From NCBI RefSeq assembly GCF_002939865.1, contig NZ_MDEE01000008.1, positions 1 through 64,000 of the forward strand: a stretch of DNA of 64,000 nucleotides. The letters run 5' to 3'. Shown one piece after another: positions 48,839 to 59,776 of the stretch (within the stretch, counting starts at the first letter, position 1; each line of letters starts with the position of its first letter). The stretch comes from Xanthomonas dyei (GTDB lineage: Bacteria; Pseudomonadota; Gammaproteobacteria; Xanthomonadales; Xanthomonadaceae). The notes under the pieces are model-generated. The model was given only the letters and a program-made list of their open reading frames with translations. It had not been told where the DNA came from and made no database searches. Both the position numbers and the translations under genes were made by a program.

Positions 48839-49932
48839 TCGTGCTTGCCGCGCGCATGCAGGTAGGCGATGGCCGCTTTCGGGTTGTCGCTGGTGATCAG
48901 GCCGAAGGCCTCGTCGCGCACGATGAAATCCAGATTGCCGCGATTGTCGGCCGTGTCGCGGCCACCGGCGTAAGAGAAATACAGATCCGACAGCGCGTAG
49001 CAACAAGCGCCGCTGTTCTGATAGAACTTGCCGGCAGACGGGCCGTCCGGAATTGCCTGGAACACGCCCACGCGATAACCACGCTCGCGAATGAAATCGG
49101 CATCGCTCTGCAGCAAGCCGCCGAGTTGTTTGACGTTGATCTCCATCGTCTGGTTACCCGAGTTCATCCATGCCGAGATCGTCTGGCGCACATTGATCTT
49201 GCCCAGCATGTTGGTGGTGAACACCGGAATGCCGACCATGCCGCTGCCATCGGCACGGTAAGCATCGCGACTGGTGTACAGCGTTGCATTGACCTTGGCG
49301 GCGACGTAGCTGCCGGAAGCGATGCCAAACACCTTATTGGCTGCACTGCTGACCGCACGCACGGTTTTGGCGTCCTTGATATCTAACACCATCGGTGTGC
49401 GCAGCTGGCGCTGTTTGTAATAGGCGAACAGCTCATCCACACGCGGCACGTGATAGCCGGTGGTGGTACGACGATTCGGCGCCAGCAGGAACAACTGGCT
49501 GACTTCCGACCACGGGGTGACCAACACGGATGGGTTTACGCCCTGATTGGTGATCGGGTCGTACTTCACCCCCGGATGGTGCTGCCACACCGTGGTGGTG
49601 CGCCCCAGGTTGTAGTCGTGCAGCAACACCGGCACGCCATCGCTGGTGAGCTTGACGTCCAGCTCCACGCCATCCATGCATTGGTCGTTGGCAGTCTGCA
49701 GCGAACCACGCGAGTTTTCCGGCATGTCGGCGATGCCGGCGTAGTTGCCCCATAAGCCGCGGTGCGCCAGCACGACGGTATTGGAGGAGTTGAACAGGAT
49801 GCGTTGCATCTTGACGTCGGAGCTGTCGCTGCAGGCGGCCAGTGCCAACTGCGGCAGTGCCGCCAGCAGGGCCAGTGCGCCGAGCAGGCGGCAGGCGCGC
49901 GCCAGCGGATGTGGAGCGAGGAGGGTAAGCAT
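48835..49932 (-). CDS. Glycerophosphodiester phosphodiesterase
   Basis: A 365-aa exported GDPD that releases glycerol-3-phosphate from glycerophosphodiesters. Signal peptide (LLGALALLAALPQLALA), then VLAHRGLWGNYAGIADMPENSRGS (HRG and E-N motif), DGVELDVKLTSDGVPVLLHDYNLGRTT (E-x-D and H-D), and a C-terminal VFQAIPDG to YLHARGKHD. These are the GDPD metal and catalytic residues. Start MLTLLAPHP at 49932. The stop codon lies in the terminal bases of the MITE-like repeat at 48689-48838. Confidence 0.93.
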   Translation of the reverse strand: MLTLLAPHPLARACRLLGALALLAALPQLALAACSDSSDVKMQRILFNSSNTVVLAHRGLWGNYAGIADMPENSRGSLQTANDQCMDGVELDVKLTSDGVPVLLHDYNLGRTTTVWQHHPGVKYDPITNQGVNPSVLVTPWSEVSQLFLLAPNRRTTTGYHVPRVDELFAYYKQRQLRTPMVLDIKDAKTVRAVSSAANKVFGIASGSYVAAKVNATLYTSRDAYRADGSGMVGIPVFTTNMLGKINVRQTISAWMNSGNQTMEINVKQLGGLLQSDADFIRERGYRVGVFQAIPDGPSAGKFYQNSGACCYALSDLYFSYAGGRDTADNRGNLDFIVRDEAFGLITSDNPKAAIAYLHARGKHD

Positions 49933-50419
49933 GGTCTCTGTGTCCCGGCTCGTAGGTGCAGGAAGGGCAAGGGATGGACGAGAGCCGACGGGTCGACGCA
50001 ATCGGCGAACTCGCTTGCAGCGCACTCGCCAGCCGGTCGATGCCGGGGGAGAGGCCAAGCCGTGCGTGATCAGCGTTCGGCTTGCGAGCCAATTTAGTCA
50101 CTATCGATGACTTAATTTCTTCGCTGGTGTTGCGGTTGTTCGCGATCGCGCAGGCGTTGCGTGAAAAACGAAGTGGACGACGGCGATCGCATCGTTGGCG
50201 CGCAAGTACGCGGCGATTGGTTTCCCTGCGCGTAACGCGGCGGGCGCCTGCGCACCGATGTCTGATGTCGCGCCGTGCCTGGGTAATCCCGACATTGGAT
50301 CGCCGCCGGCATCGGCAACTGCGCGCACGGTCGAGCGATACAGACAGAGCCTTGGCTTCTGCGGATGCGCATGGATACGTGGCAGCAGCGACGCTGCCTG
50401 GTCCGAAGGACTCCAAAAC
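49933..50419. other. Gene-free gap before the acetate operon
   Basis: About 490 nt between the divergently-placed phosphodiesterase gene start and the actP terminator. No ORF shows coding character. There is a short AT-rich stretch (gtcactatcgatgacttaatttc) near 50095 that could be the phosphodiesterase promoter. Nothing else is seen. Confidence 0.5.
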
Positions 50420-50450
50420 GCAAAACGCCGGCACTAGGCCGGCGTCTTGC
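50420..50450 (-). terminator. Terminator downstream of actP
   Basis: Stem gcaaaacgccggc / gccggcgtcttgc, one G-U type mismatch, with a five-base loop. On the minus strand the second arm ends in GTTTTGC and is followed by GTTTTGG, a weak T-run. It lies 23 nt beyond the actP stop. Confidence 0.8.
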
Positions 50451-50473
50451 GACTACATCCAGTGACGCTGCAC

Positions 50474-52201
50474 TCAGTGACCCGACGCACCGCTGGCACC
50501 CAGGCCGGTTTCGGCACGGATCTGCTGCGCCTTGAACGCTGCGCGTTCGTTGGCCGCCTGCGGGCTGCGATCCAGCACCGAGAACAGCCAGATGCCGACA
50601 AAGCCAATCGTCATCGAGAACAGTGCCGGCGAGGTGTACGGGAACGGCGCCGACCCGGCCGCGTTGCCCAGCGTGTCCACCCACACCGACGGCGACAGCA
50701 CCGTGAGCACCAGCGAGGAAATCAGACCCAGGAAACCGCCGGTCACTGCGCCACGCGTGGTGCAGTTCTTCCACAGCAACGACAGGATCAGTACCGGGAA
50801 GTTGGCCGAGGCGGCGATGGCGAAGGCCAGCGACACCATGAAGGCCACGTTCTGCTTCTCGAACACGATGCCCAGCAGCACCGCGATCACACCCAGCACC
50901 AGGGTGGTCATGCGCGAGACCTTCAGCTCCGAGCCCGGCGCCGGGTTGCCCTTCTTGATCACCGTGGCGTACAGGTCATGCGACACCGCCGAGGCACCGG
51001 ACAGGGTCAACCCTGCAACCACCGCCAGGATGGTGGCGAAGGCCACCGCCGAGATGAAGCCCATGAACACGTTGCCGCCGACCGCATTGCCGACCAGCAC
51101 CGCCGCCATGTTGGCCGCCCCCTTGCCGCCGTGGATGGTGCCGGTGGTGACGTCCGCAAACTGCGGGTTGGTCAGCACCAGGGCGATCGCACCGAAGCCG
51201 ATGATGAAGATCAGGATGTAGAAGTAGCCGATCCAGGTGGTGGCCCACAGCACCGACTTGCGTGCCTGCTTGGCATCGGGGACGGTGAAGAAGCGCATCA
51301 GGATGTGCGGCAGGCCGGCGGTACCGAACATCAGCGCCATGCCGAACGAGATCGCCGAGATCGGGTCCTTCACGAAACCGCCCGGGCCCATGATCGCCAG
51401 GCCAGCCTTGGCCGCGTCGTCGGGCGATGCGCCGCCGTTGGCCGCAATCGCGGTCTTCACCCGCACGCCCTCGGCAAACAGCGCCTCGAAGCTGAAGTTG
51501 AAGTGCCACATGATCGCCACGGCCATGAAGGTCACGCCGGTCAGCAGCAGCACCGCCTTGATGATCTGCACCCAGGTGGTGGCGGTCATGCCGCCGAACA
51601 ACACGTAGACCATCATCAGCACGCCGACCAGGGTCACCGCGACCCAGTAATCCAGCCCGAACAGCAGCTTGATTAGCGCACCGGCACCGACCATCTGTGC
51701 GATCAGATAGAACAGCACCACAACCAGCGTGCCGGAAGCGGCGAAGCTGCGGATGGCGGTCGGTGCGAAGCGATAGCCGGCCACGTCGGCGAAGGTGTAC
51801 TTGCCGAGGTTGCGCAGCCGTTCGGCCATCAGGAAGGTCAGGATCGGCCAACCGACCAGAAAGCCGATCGCATAGATCAAGCCGTCGTAGCCGTTGGCCA
51901 TCACCGCCGCGGTGATGCCCAGGAACGAAGCCGCCGACATGAAGTCGCCGGCGATCGCCAGGCCGTTCTGGAAGCCGGTGATGCCGCCGCCGGCGGTGTA
52001 GAAGTCGGCGGCCGACTTGGTCTTGGCCGCCGCCCATTTGGTGATCCACAAGGTGCCCAGCACGAAGAAGCCGAACATGCCGATCGCCACCCAGTTGGTG
52101 GGCTGCTTGTCGACCTGGCCCATGTCGCCACCGGCGGCCAGCGCGAGGCCGGCCGGCAGCAGGCCGGCCAAAATCAGAAGAAGGCGCGAAGTCTTGCTCA
52201 T
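50474..52201 (-). CDS. actP: Acetate/cation symporter ActP
   Basis: A 575-aa sodium:solute symporter that imports acetate and short-chain acids. The cleavable-type start ([18 protein letters not shown]) and about 13 membrane helices, with the SSF signature region [46 protein letters not shown] and [21 protein letters not shown], are as in ActP. Its ATG overlaps the TGA of yjcH (ATGA), a standard yjcH-actP pair. With acs nearby, acetate is taken up and activated in one locus. Confidence 0.96.
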   Translation of the reverse strand: MSKTSRLLLILAGLLPAGLALAAGGDMGQVDKQPTNWVAIGMFGFFVLGTLWITKWAAAKTKSAADFYTAGGGITGFQNGLAIAGDFMSAASFLGITAAVMANGYDGLIYAIGFLVGWPILTFLMAERLRNLGKYTFADVAGYRFAPTAIRSFAASGTLVVVLFYLIAQMVGAGALIKLLFGLDYWVAVTLVGVLMMVYVLFGGMTATTWVQIIKAVLLLTGVTFMAVAIMWHFNFSFEALFAEGVRVKTAIAANGGASPDDAAKAGLAIMGPGGFVKDPISAISFGMALMFGTAGLPHILMRFFTVPDAKQARKSVLWATTWIGYFYILIFIIGFGAIALVLTNPQFADVTTGTIHGGKGAANMAAVLVGNAVGGNVFMGFISAVAFATILAVVAGLTLSGASAVSHDLYATVIKKGNPAPGSELKVSRMTTLVLGVIAVLLGIVFEKQNVAFMVSLAFAIAASANFPVLILSLLWKNCTTRGAVTGGFLGLISSLVLTVLSPSVWVDTLGNAAGSAPFPYTSPALFSMTIGFVGIWLFSVLDRSPQAANERAAFKAQQIRAETGLGASGASGH

Positions 52202-52515
52202 TTGCGGGCTTCCTCCAGGATCTGCGCGGTCAGCTGGTCGTAGGTGCTGTTGGCACGACGCACGTAGATGGCGGTGATGATGATGGTGAACACCATCACC
52301 CCGATCGCGATCGGAATGCCGATCGAGGTCACCCCGGCGCCGATCGGCTTGGCGAGGAATTCCTTGTCGAAGGCAATCAGGCCGATGTAGCCGTAGTAGG
52401 CGAGCAACATCAGCACGGTCAGCGTCCAGCCCAGCGTGTTGCGTTGGCGTTTGAGCGCGTGGTACTTCGGATTGGCATCGATCTTGGCGATCAATGCGTC
52501 ATTCGAGACGGTCAT
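52198..52515 (-). CDS. yjcH: DUF485 family membrane protein YjcH
   Basis: A 105-aa protein paired with Act[22 protein letters not shown], then two membrane segments ([20 protein letters not shown] and [20 protein letters not shown]), and the short [18 protein letters not shown] tail, as in the YjcH/DUF485 family. Its role is not settled; it is nearly always next to actP. Start at 52515; the frame back to 52554 is rejected. Confidence 0.92.
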   Translation of the reverse strand: MTVSNDALIAKIDANPKYHALKRQRNTLGWTLTVLMLLAYYGYIGLIAFDKEFLAKPIGAGVTSIGIPIAIGVMVFTIIITAIYVRRANSTYDQLTAQILEEARK

Positions 52516-52584
52516 GGTCTGTCTCCTGGAGTGCGGGCGGCACGGCCCGTCCACATGCGTGGCGGGCCACCGGCGGGGTGAATC

Positions 52585-53967
52585 TTAGAAGCTGTACTTG
52601 GTGGTGAACTGCAGGCGCGAGATGTCGCCGGAATCACCGTTCTCTGCTTCGCGGCGGCCGTACATCAGCTCTGCACCCACATCGACCTTGGGCAGCGGCG
52701 AATAGAAGACGTTGGCGCGGATGCTCTGCTGCGACTTGCTCGCCAGCCCGCCGGTATTGGCGATGTCGTGGTCGTAATCCACGCGCGAATACATGATGGT
52801 GCTGCGTAACTTGGCGTTGTAATCGTGGCGCCAGGCCAACCAGCCGGCCACGGTGCTGACGGTCTGGATGTTGCCATCCATGTCGATTTCCACATCCGAG
52901 CCGTTGCCCAGGCCCAGATAGCGGCCAAGACCTTCGCCGTAGCTGAGCTGATAGCGCAGGTCGTTGTTGGAGTTGATGATCCAGCGGCCGCCGCCGGCGA
53001 TGGCGCCGCCGAAGTCGGTGTCGTTGGTCAGCGCGCTGCGGGTGCGGTACTGGCGTGCAATCGCAGACAGGCCGAACGTGCCCCAGGTGCCCTTCCAGTT
53101 GTAACGCGCGGTCAGATCCGGCATCGCGCCATGGTCCGAGGCCAGGATGGTGTTGCCGCCCTGGTATGGCGTGGTCAGCGTTTCTGGATTTTCCGCCGAC
53201 ACGCTGAAAGCGCCGCGGGTGTAACGGATCTGGGTCTGACGGCTGAACAGCGCGCCGTCGGTCGGCCCGACGATGTCGGCCGCTTCCGGCAGGATCGTGG
53301 AGTCGACGAAGTTGGACCAGGTCTGGCCGGCCAGCCAGTTGTTCCAGCTCATGTAGGCGTGCCGCAAGGTGCCGCCGTACAGATTGTTGACCTGGTTGGC
53401 CAGCGCGTTGCCGAAGAAATCCAGTTCGATGAAGCCGGTGAGCTTGTCGCCGTTTTCGGTGACCGTGTCCACGCCCAGATTGAAGCGCGAGAACTTGGCA
53501 TGGAAGTCGGTATCGGTGCTCGACGCCTGCCCCCCGACAGGCGTCTGCGTCGGGATGTACAGGTAGCGCCCCACCGCACCTTCAGGCAATGCGCCGTCGC
53601 TGGTGCGGGTAGTCATGAAGTCGGCCTTGATGAAACCACCGTAACGAAACGTTGTCCCCGGCAACGCGTTCGGCGTGATGCTGGTCAGCTGGATCGGCTT
53701 CTTGCCGGCCGGGAGCGCAGGCGCGGGCGGAGTCTGCGCCTGCAAGGTGCGCACCTCGGTGACCTGCGTCTGCGTCTGGGCAATCTGGCCCTGCTGTTGT
53801 TGCTGCGCGGTCACCAGCAGTTGGACCTGACGCTCGAGCTCGGCAATACGTGCTTCCAGCGCCTTTTCCTTTGGCGTCTGCGCAAACGCGACGCCTGGCA
53901 GGATGCTGGCCACGAACAAGGCGGCCGCCAACGGATGGCGCACCAGCGGTGCAGTACGGTGTTTCAT
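52585..53967 (-). CDS. DcaP-like trimeric outer-membrane porin
   Basis: A 460-aa outer-membrane protein. After the signal peptide ([15 protein letters not shown]) comes a coiled-coil ([24 protein letters not shown], and TQTQVTEVR), then [12 protein letters not shown], which begins the barrel of DcaP-like porins, then [17 protein letters not shown] and [23 protein letters not shown]. The C-terminus ends in FTTKYSF, a Phe expected for barrel proteins. DcaP proteins pass dicarboxylates; here acetate or other acids are plausible since the gene sits between yjcH-actP and acs. Substrate is inferred. Confidence 0.87.
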   Translation of the reverse strand: MKHRTAPLVRHPLAAALFVASILPGVAFAQTPKEKALEARIAELERQVQLLVTAQQQQQGQIAQTQTQVTEVRTLQAQTPPAPALPAGKKPIQLTSITPNALPGTTFRYGGFIKADFMTTRTSDGALPEGAVGRYLYIPTQTPVGGQASSTDTDFHAKFSRFNLGVDTVTENGDKLTGFIELDFFGNALANQVNNLYGGTLRHAYMSWNNWLAGQTWSNFVDSTILPEAADIVGPTDGALFSRQTQIRYTRGAFSVSAENPETLTTPYQGGNTILASDHGAMPDLTARYNWKGTWGTFGLSAIARQYRTRSALTNDTDFGGAIAGGGRWIINSNNDLRYQLSYGEGLGRYLGLGNGSDVEIDMDGNIQTVSTVAGWLAWRHDYNAKLRSTIMYSRVDYDHDIANTGGLASKSQQSIRANVFYSPLPKVDVGAELMYGRREAENGDSGDISRLQFTTKYSF

Positions 53968-54263
53968 GGAACCCTCTCCCCAATGAAGGCCTCGCGCTTA
54001 ATGGCGATGCTGTGCGGAGCGTGAGGCAGTCCGCGCTTTGCAGCCTATTCGCCTTTGGTCGTAGCTGCAACGCAGCATTCCACCGGGTGAGCGATGGTCG
54101 CACCAGGACCCGCAATGGATGTGCGCCAGCGCACGCCCTTCGGTTACGACCATGGTCTAACGCGCCGTTGACCACCGGGACAGAATGGATACGGCACACT
54201 GATTGCCTACCGAGGGCAGCCGCAACGCCCTCTCCCGACAAGTTCATCGCAAGTGAGGGTGCC
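53968..54263. promoter_or_regulatory. Divergent promoter region of the porin gene and acs
   Basis: A 296-nt gap with both promoters. No CRP-type TGTGA-N6-TCACA site was found. acs is expected to answer to acetate or stationary-phase signals, perhaps through the LuxR-type regulator at 56440; no binding site could be proposed from sequence. Confidence 0.4.
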
Positions 54264-56207
<1,944 letters not shown>

Positions 56208-56212
56208 CGCGC

Positions 56213-56437
56213 GTTGGGAATGGGGAATCGGGATTGGGGAATCGTGAGAGCGATTCCCTGAGCGACTGGGAGTTGAGGTTGGGGATTGGGGATCCGCTGA
56301 AGCGGATTGCCAACCTAGCTGATCACTGCCGACTGTCGTCCTCAACCTCACCACGCCGAAATTGCCATTATTTGCCTCGCCGCTCTGCGCTGTTGCTGTT
56401 GCGATTCCCCATTCCCGACTCACGATTCCCGGCCCCT
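56213..56437. repeat. gggaatcggg / attcccga intergenic repeat block
   Basis: The gap between acs and the response regulator is filled with gggaatggggaatcggg, ggttggggattgggg and, in the other direction, gattccccattcccgactc. The opposed arms can form a hairpin. Related gggattg units make up the VNTR at 37169. The regulator's ATG follows the last arm by about 12 nt. Confidence 0.65.
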
Positions 56438-56439
56438 CA

Positions 56440-57108
56440 ATGACCACCCTGCTGATTGCCGATGACCATCCCCTGTTTCGCGAGGCCTTGCGCGGGGCGG
56501 TGCAGCGGGTCATGCCGGGCGTGCAACTGTTCGAAGCCGACAACGTGGATGCGTTGTACACGCTGGCCGATGCGCAACCGGATGCGGACCTGCTGTTGAT
56601 GGATCTCAACATGCCGGGTGCGCAGGGCTTCAGCGCGCTGGTGCATATGCGCTCGCTGCATCCCCAGTTGCCGGTGGTGGTGGTGTCCGCACGCGAAGAG
56701 CCCACGGTGATGCGGCGTGCGATCGACCATGGTGCGTTCGGATTCATTCCCAAATCCGCCGACTCGGACACCATCGGCCGCGCGTTGGCCACCGTGCTGG
56801 ACGGCGAACGTTGGATTCCGGCCGAAGCACAAAACCTGCCGCCCACCGATAGCGAAGAGCGCGAGGTCGGCCAACGGTTACGCGATCTCACCCCGCAACA
56901 GTTCCGCGTGCTGCAGATGCTGGGCGCAGGCCGGCTCAATAAGCAGATCGCCTACGACCTTGGCGTGTCCGAAGCCACCATCAAGGCGCACGTCACTGCG
57001 ATCCTGCGCAAGCTCGGCGTCACTAACCGTACCCAGGCCGTGCTGATGGCCGGCAAGCTCGCCATCGACTCCGACGGCATCGTGTTGCCGCCGCCGGAAG
57101 AGGACTGA
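56440..57108 (+). CDS. LuxR-type response regulator
   Basis: A 222-aa two-component regulator. Receiver domain: MTTLLIADDHPLFREAL with acidic pair, phospho-acceptor Asp55 in LLLMDLNMPG, and Lys105 in FIPKSAD. The C-terminal LuxR HTH at about residues 150-215 reads LTPQQFRVLQMLGAGRLNKQIAYDLGVSEATIKAHVTAIL. Response regulators of this NarL/FixJ class next to acs govern acetate use in other bacteria (AgmR/ErbR-like), so that role is inferred. No cognate kinase is next to it. The ATG has no visible ribosome-binding site, because the repeat ends immediately before it. Confidence 0.9.
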   Translation: MTTLLIADDHPLFREALRGAVQRVMPGVQLFEADNVDALYTLADAQPDADLLLMDLNMPGAQGFSALVHMRSLHPQLPVVVVSAREEPTVMRRAIDHGAFGFIPKSADSDTIGRALATVLDGERWIPAEAQNLPPTDSEEREVGQRLRDLTPQQFRVLQMLGAGRLNKQIAYDLGVSEATIKAHVTAILRKLGVTNRTQAVLMAGKLAIDSDGIVLPPPEED

Positions 57109-57155
57109 CGCGCAGCGGTGAGTCTGTGGGCCATTGGGGTTGGTCTGGAAAGCGC

Positions 57156-57184
57156 GGTCGCGCCCGGGTGCGCTCCTACGTGTG
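57156..57184. repeat. GTAGGAGCGCACC family, half copy
   Basis: One arm only (gtcgcgcccgggtgcgctcc then tacgtgtg). It is 48 nt past the response regulator stop. The full copy at 57272-57404 follows in the same gap. Confidence 0.7.
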
Positions 57185-57271
57185 ATCCCGCTACGTTTGC
57201 CGTCGTCGTTGGTGGGCAATCGATAGATTTGCTGTGCTGTGCCGTGCAACGCAACACGAAACGACACCCGC

Positions 57272-57404
57272 GTAGGAGCGCACCTGGGCGCGATGGGCGT
57301 TACCGGCAAAGCTTGTTTTGCAGAAGAACCCTGACGCGCGTTGGCGCGTACGACGGTGATGAGCCTTACCGGAAAAGCCCCATCGCGCCCGGGTGCGCTC
57401 CTAC
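57272..57404. repeat. GTAGGAGCGCACC family, long interrupted copy
   Basis: Left arm gtaggagcgcacctgggcgc plus cgatgggcgttaccgg, and right arm accggaaaagccccatcgcg with cccgggtgcgctcctac. About 60 extra bases lie between the arms compared with the 66-nt copies, including an acgcgcgttggcgcgt palindrome, so it looks like a copy with an insertion or two nested copies. No gene in 57109-57421. Confidence 0.7.
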
Positions 57405-57421
57405 GTGTGGGGCTTTGGCGT

Positions 57422-58327
57422 TTACTCCGGCGCGCGCACGAACAAGACGTTCAGATCGCGCATCGGGACGAAGTTGGCCTGCTTGAACTGGAAGGTCAGC
57501 GGGTCGATCTTTTTCAGCTCGCCGTCGAAGCACAGGCTGAGGATGTCGCTGGCGGCCTGCTTGCGAATGGTCAGCTGGAAGTCCTTGATCGGGCCGTTCC
57601 AGTTCTTGCCGGTGGTGAGCACGTAGCGCAAGTTGGCCCAGGCCAGCCCGTATTGACCTTCGCGGCGCTGCATGCTGGTCTTGGTGGCCGGTTCGATGCA
57701 GGTGTCCTTTGCATAGGACTCCAGCAAATACGTGCTGGGCTGCGGCACACCGGTAGACAGGCTGGGCGCATACGCATGCCGGATCTGCACGCTGCGGCGC
57801 GCCGGAAATGCCTGTTGCCAAACGAAGTACTCGTTGAGGGTGAAACGCGGTTGCGCGTCGGCATCGACCCAGCGTGCGGGCAGCGGTTTGCGGCCCTTGG
57901 GCGCGGTGCCGGATTCGGTGAAGGCTTGCACATCGTCCTGGGTCCACCCGGTGGCGGCAAATGCCTTGGAGATATCGCTGCCGTCGTCCAGCAACACCAC
58001 CAACTTGCGCGTGGTGGCGATCGGCTTGCCGTCCACCCACAGTTTGAAGTCGGTGAGTTCGCTGTGGTCGGCCATGCCGAAGTACATCGGCGGCATCGGG
58101 AAGGCCACCGGCACGCTGAGGTCGCGCTCGCTGTTGTTGGTGAACACGTAGTCCACCTGCACACGCTCTTCGCTGAGCAGCAGCGCTTCTTTGTCCATGC
58201 TGATGTCGGGCTGGTGCAGCAGCCGGATGCTGCCGTTGTCGTCGCCAAAACTACTGTCGTTGGCGTGCGCTGTCGCACAGACGAACACCGCCAGCAGCAG
58301 CCGGCACGCCATTGAACCCTTATGCAT
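57422..58327 (-). CDS. DUF4424-like exported protein
   Basis: A 301-aa protein with a signal peptide (MACRLLLAVFVCATAHA). I read its body as resembling DUF4424: DISMDKEALLLSEERVQVDYVF, LPVPVAFPMP-like SVPVAFPMPPMYFGMADHSE, FTLNEYFVWQQAFPARRSVQIRHAYAP, and the late TGKNWNGPIKDFQLTIRK. The family function is unknown. Start at 58327 has GGGGGAG upstream; M at 58312 is an alternative. It ends in a repeat-rich gap and begins opposite the 131-bp tandem repeats. Confidence 0.75.
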   Translation of the reverse strand: MHKGSMACRLLLAVFVCATAHANDSSFGDDNGSIRLLHQPDISMDKEALLLSEERVQVDYVFTNNSERDLSVPVAFPMPPMYFGMADHSELTDFKLWVDGKPIATTRKLVVLLDDGSDISKAFAATGWTQDDVQAFTESGTAPKGRKPLPARWVDADAQPRFTLNEYFVWQQAFPARRSVQIRHAYAPSLSTGVPQPSTYLLESYAKDTCIEPATKTSMQRREGQYGLAWANLRYVLTTGKNWNGPIKDFQLTIRKQAASDILSLCFDGELKKIDPLTFQFKQANFVPMRDLNVLFVRAPE

Positions 58328-58370
58328 CGCTCCCCCGTCACCGGCACGCACCGACGCGCCGCACTGCACA

Positions 58371-58800
58371 GCATGCCATGCACCGCGGCCTGGCAGATGG
58401 CAGCGTGCGACAGCTGCATGCGTTAGCTGCAGCGGCGGGCCGGTTACAGCTATTTGTGCACACAGTCCGCGTGCCGTTGCCCAACGATGGCGAGCCCAAG
58501 CGCATCGGCATGACCGCATCGACAGTTGGCATCGTGTGATAGCTGCGCTCGCTATTAGTCGCAAAGTACTGGTTGCAGCGGTGCTCGCGCTGCCCACTCG
58601 CTTGTCGTTGCTCACAGGTGGCAGGCCACGCGCACTGGCATGACCGCCTCGGCAGATGGCATGGCGCGACTAACTGCGTGCGTTATCTGTCGCAAGGCAG
58701 TGGTTGCAGCCGTGTTTGCGCAAACCGCCCGCATGTCATCGCCCGACGGTGGCAAGCCCAAGCGCACCGGCGTGATCGCATCCACACCTGCGCACCGCGC
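58371..58800. repeat. About 131-bp imperfect tandem repeat, 3-4 units
   Basis: Units start near 58371, 58507, 58637 and 58769 with ggcatgaccgcatcg / ggcatgaccgcctcgg / ggcgtgatcgcatcc, spaced 130-136 nt. Units 2 and 3 also share gtcgcaa-g-tggttgcagc, ggtggcaggcc or ggtggcaagcc, and others. The fourth is partial. No ORF fits. The block sits between the DUF4424-like gene start and the thioredoxin-like gene. Confidence 0.75.
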
Positions 58801-58883
58801 GACATCGCAGTTGTCGATATCACCATTGACCATAAGCTGATGCCTGGGCAAGGCTCGGGCATCGAGGACGCTTTGGAGCTGGC

Positions 58884-59474
58884 ATGGCGCGACGTTTTCC
58901 CTGGCTCTGGATCGGCCTGCTGGTGGCCTGTGCATTGATCGCGGCGCTGGCGTGGCAGAACCGACAACTGCGCGTACAGCAGCAATGGCTGCAGACGCGC
59001 ATCACCACGCCGTACGAGGGCATGTACGTGCCGCGCATCGAGGCGGTGGATGCCGAGGGTCAGCACCATCTGCTGGGTGCGCCGCAGGGGCCGGCGCAGG
59101 TGCTGTTCTTTTTCACGACCACGTGTCCGTACTGCCAGCGCTCGGCACCCACCGTGCTGCGCGCGGCGCGGCAGTTGCAGGCCAACCTGCCGGGCCGGCC
59201 GCAGTTGCTGGGCGTGTGCCATTGCGATGCGGCGCAGGCCGCGCGCTATGCGCAGGTGCATGGCTTCGATTTTCCGGTGGTCACGTTGACCGATCGTCGC
59301 GCACTGATGCTGTTCCGTGCGCGCAACGTGCCGCTGCTGATGGCCATCGATGGGGACGGGCGCGTGCGCCATTCTCATGTTGGCGTATTCGATACCACGG
59401 AGCGGGTGCAGGACCTGGTCGCCGCCTTGGGCCGCACGGATGCGCCAGCGGCTTTTGCAACGTTGAGGGAGTAG
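58884..59474 (+). CDS. Membrane-anchored thioredoxin-like (TlpA/ResA type) protein
   Basis: A 196-aa protein anchored by an N-terminal helix (FPWLWIGLLVACALIAALAW, residues 5-24) with a periplasmic thioredoxin fold. The active site is CPYC at residues 81-84 (FFFTTTCPYCQRSAP); LLGVCHCD has two further cysteines; NVPLLMAIDGDGRVRH contains the cis-Pro segment. CPYC is the glutaredoxin-type pair. It is followed 3 nt later by the small six-cysteine peptide gene, so it may oxidise or reduce that peptide. Resembles TlpA/ResA and BatK-type proteins. Confidence 0.87.
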   Translation: MARRFPWLWIGLLVACALIAALAWQNRQLRVQQQWLQTRITTPYEGMYVPRIEAVDAEGQHHLLGAPQGPAQVLFFFTTTCPYCQRSAPTVLRAARQLQANLPGRPQLLGVCHCDAAQAARYAQVHGFDFPVVTLTDRRALMLFRARNVPLLMAIDGDGRVRHSHVGVFDTTERVQDLVAALGRTDAPAAFATLRE

Positions 59475-59477
59475 TGC

Positions 59478-59681
59478 ATGAAAAAGCGTTGGGTGAGCTT
59501 GCGTAGTGCGTTGATGGCAGCGACGTTTCTGGCCAGCACCGGTTTCGGTGCGTTCCAGGTGATGGCCGTGGACGGCGCACAGCCAAAGGCCGAGTCGTGC
59601 AGTGCATGGGCCTGCAATGCCGAGTGTCCGGAGTTCGGCGGCGACCTCGGACCAGGCAACGTCTGCTACTGCTGCGGTTGA
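59478..59681 (+). CDS. Small secreted six-cysteine peptide
   Basis: A 67-aa peptide. MKKRW followed by a hydrophobic run (ALMAATFLASTGFGAF) suggests a signal peptide cut near residue 30 (VMAVDG). The mature part, about 35 residues, has Cys at 41, 46, 50, 63, 65 and 66 (SCSAWACNAEC, then NVCYCCG at the very end). I do not recognise the family. It starts 3 nt after the thioredoxin-like gene, with GGGAG just ahead, so the two are coexpressed. A disulfide-rich secreted peptide or a metal-binding peptide are both possible; a toxin or a peptide modified by unseen enzymes is speculation. Confidence 0.65.
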   Translation: MKKRWVSLRSALMAATFLASTGFGAFQVMAVDGAQPKAESCSAWACNAECPEFGGDLGPGNVCYCCG

Positions 59682-59688
59682 GTCCAGC

Positions 59689-59711
59689 GGCGGGGCCATC
59701 AAGGCCCCGCC
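59689..59711 (+). terminator. Terminator-like hairpin after the Cys-rich peptide
   Basis: ggcggggcc, loop atcaa, ggccccgcc: perfect 9-bp stem 7 nt after the stop. No T-run follows. It closes the two-gene unit. Confidence 0.65.
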
Positions 59712-59776
59712 CTCTGAGTGAACCCAGGCACTGACACCACGTAATGCCAATGCACTGGGTCCGCCATGCGCCACGC

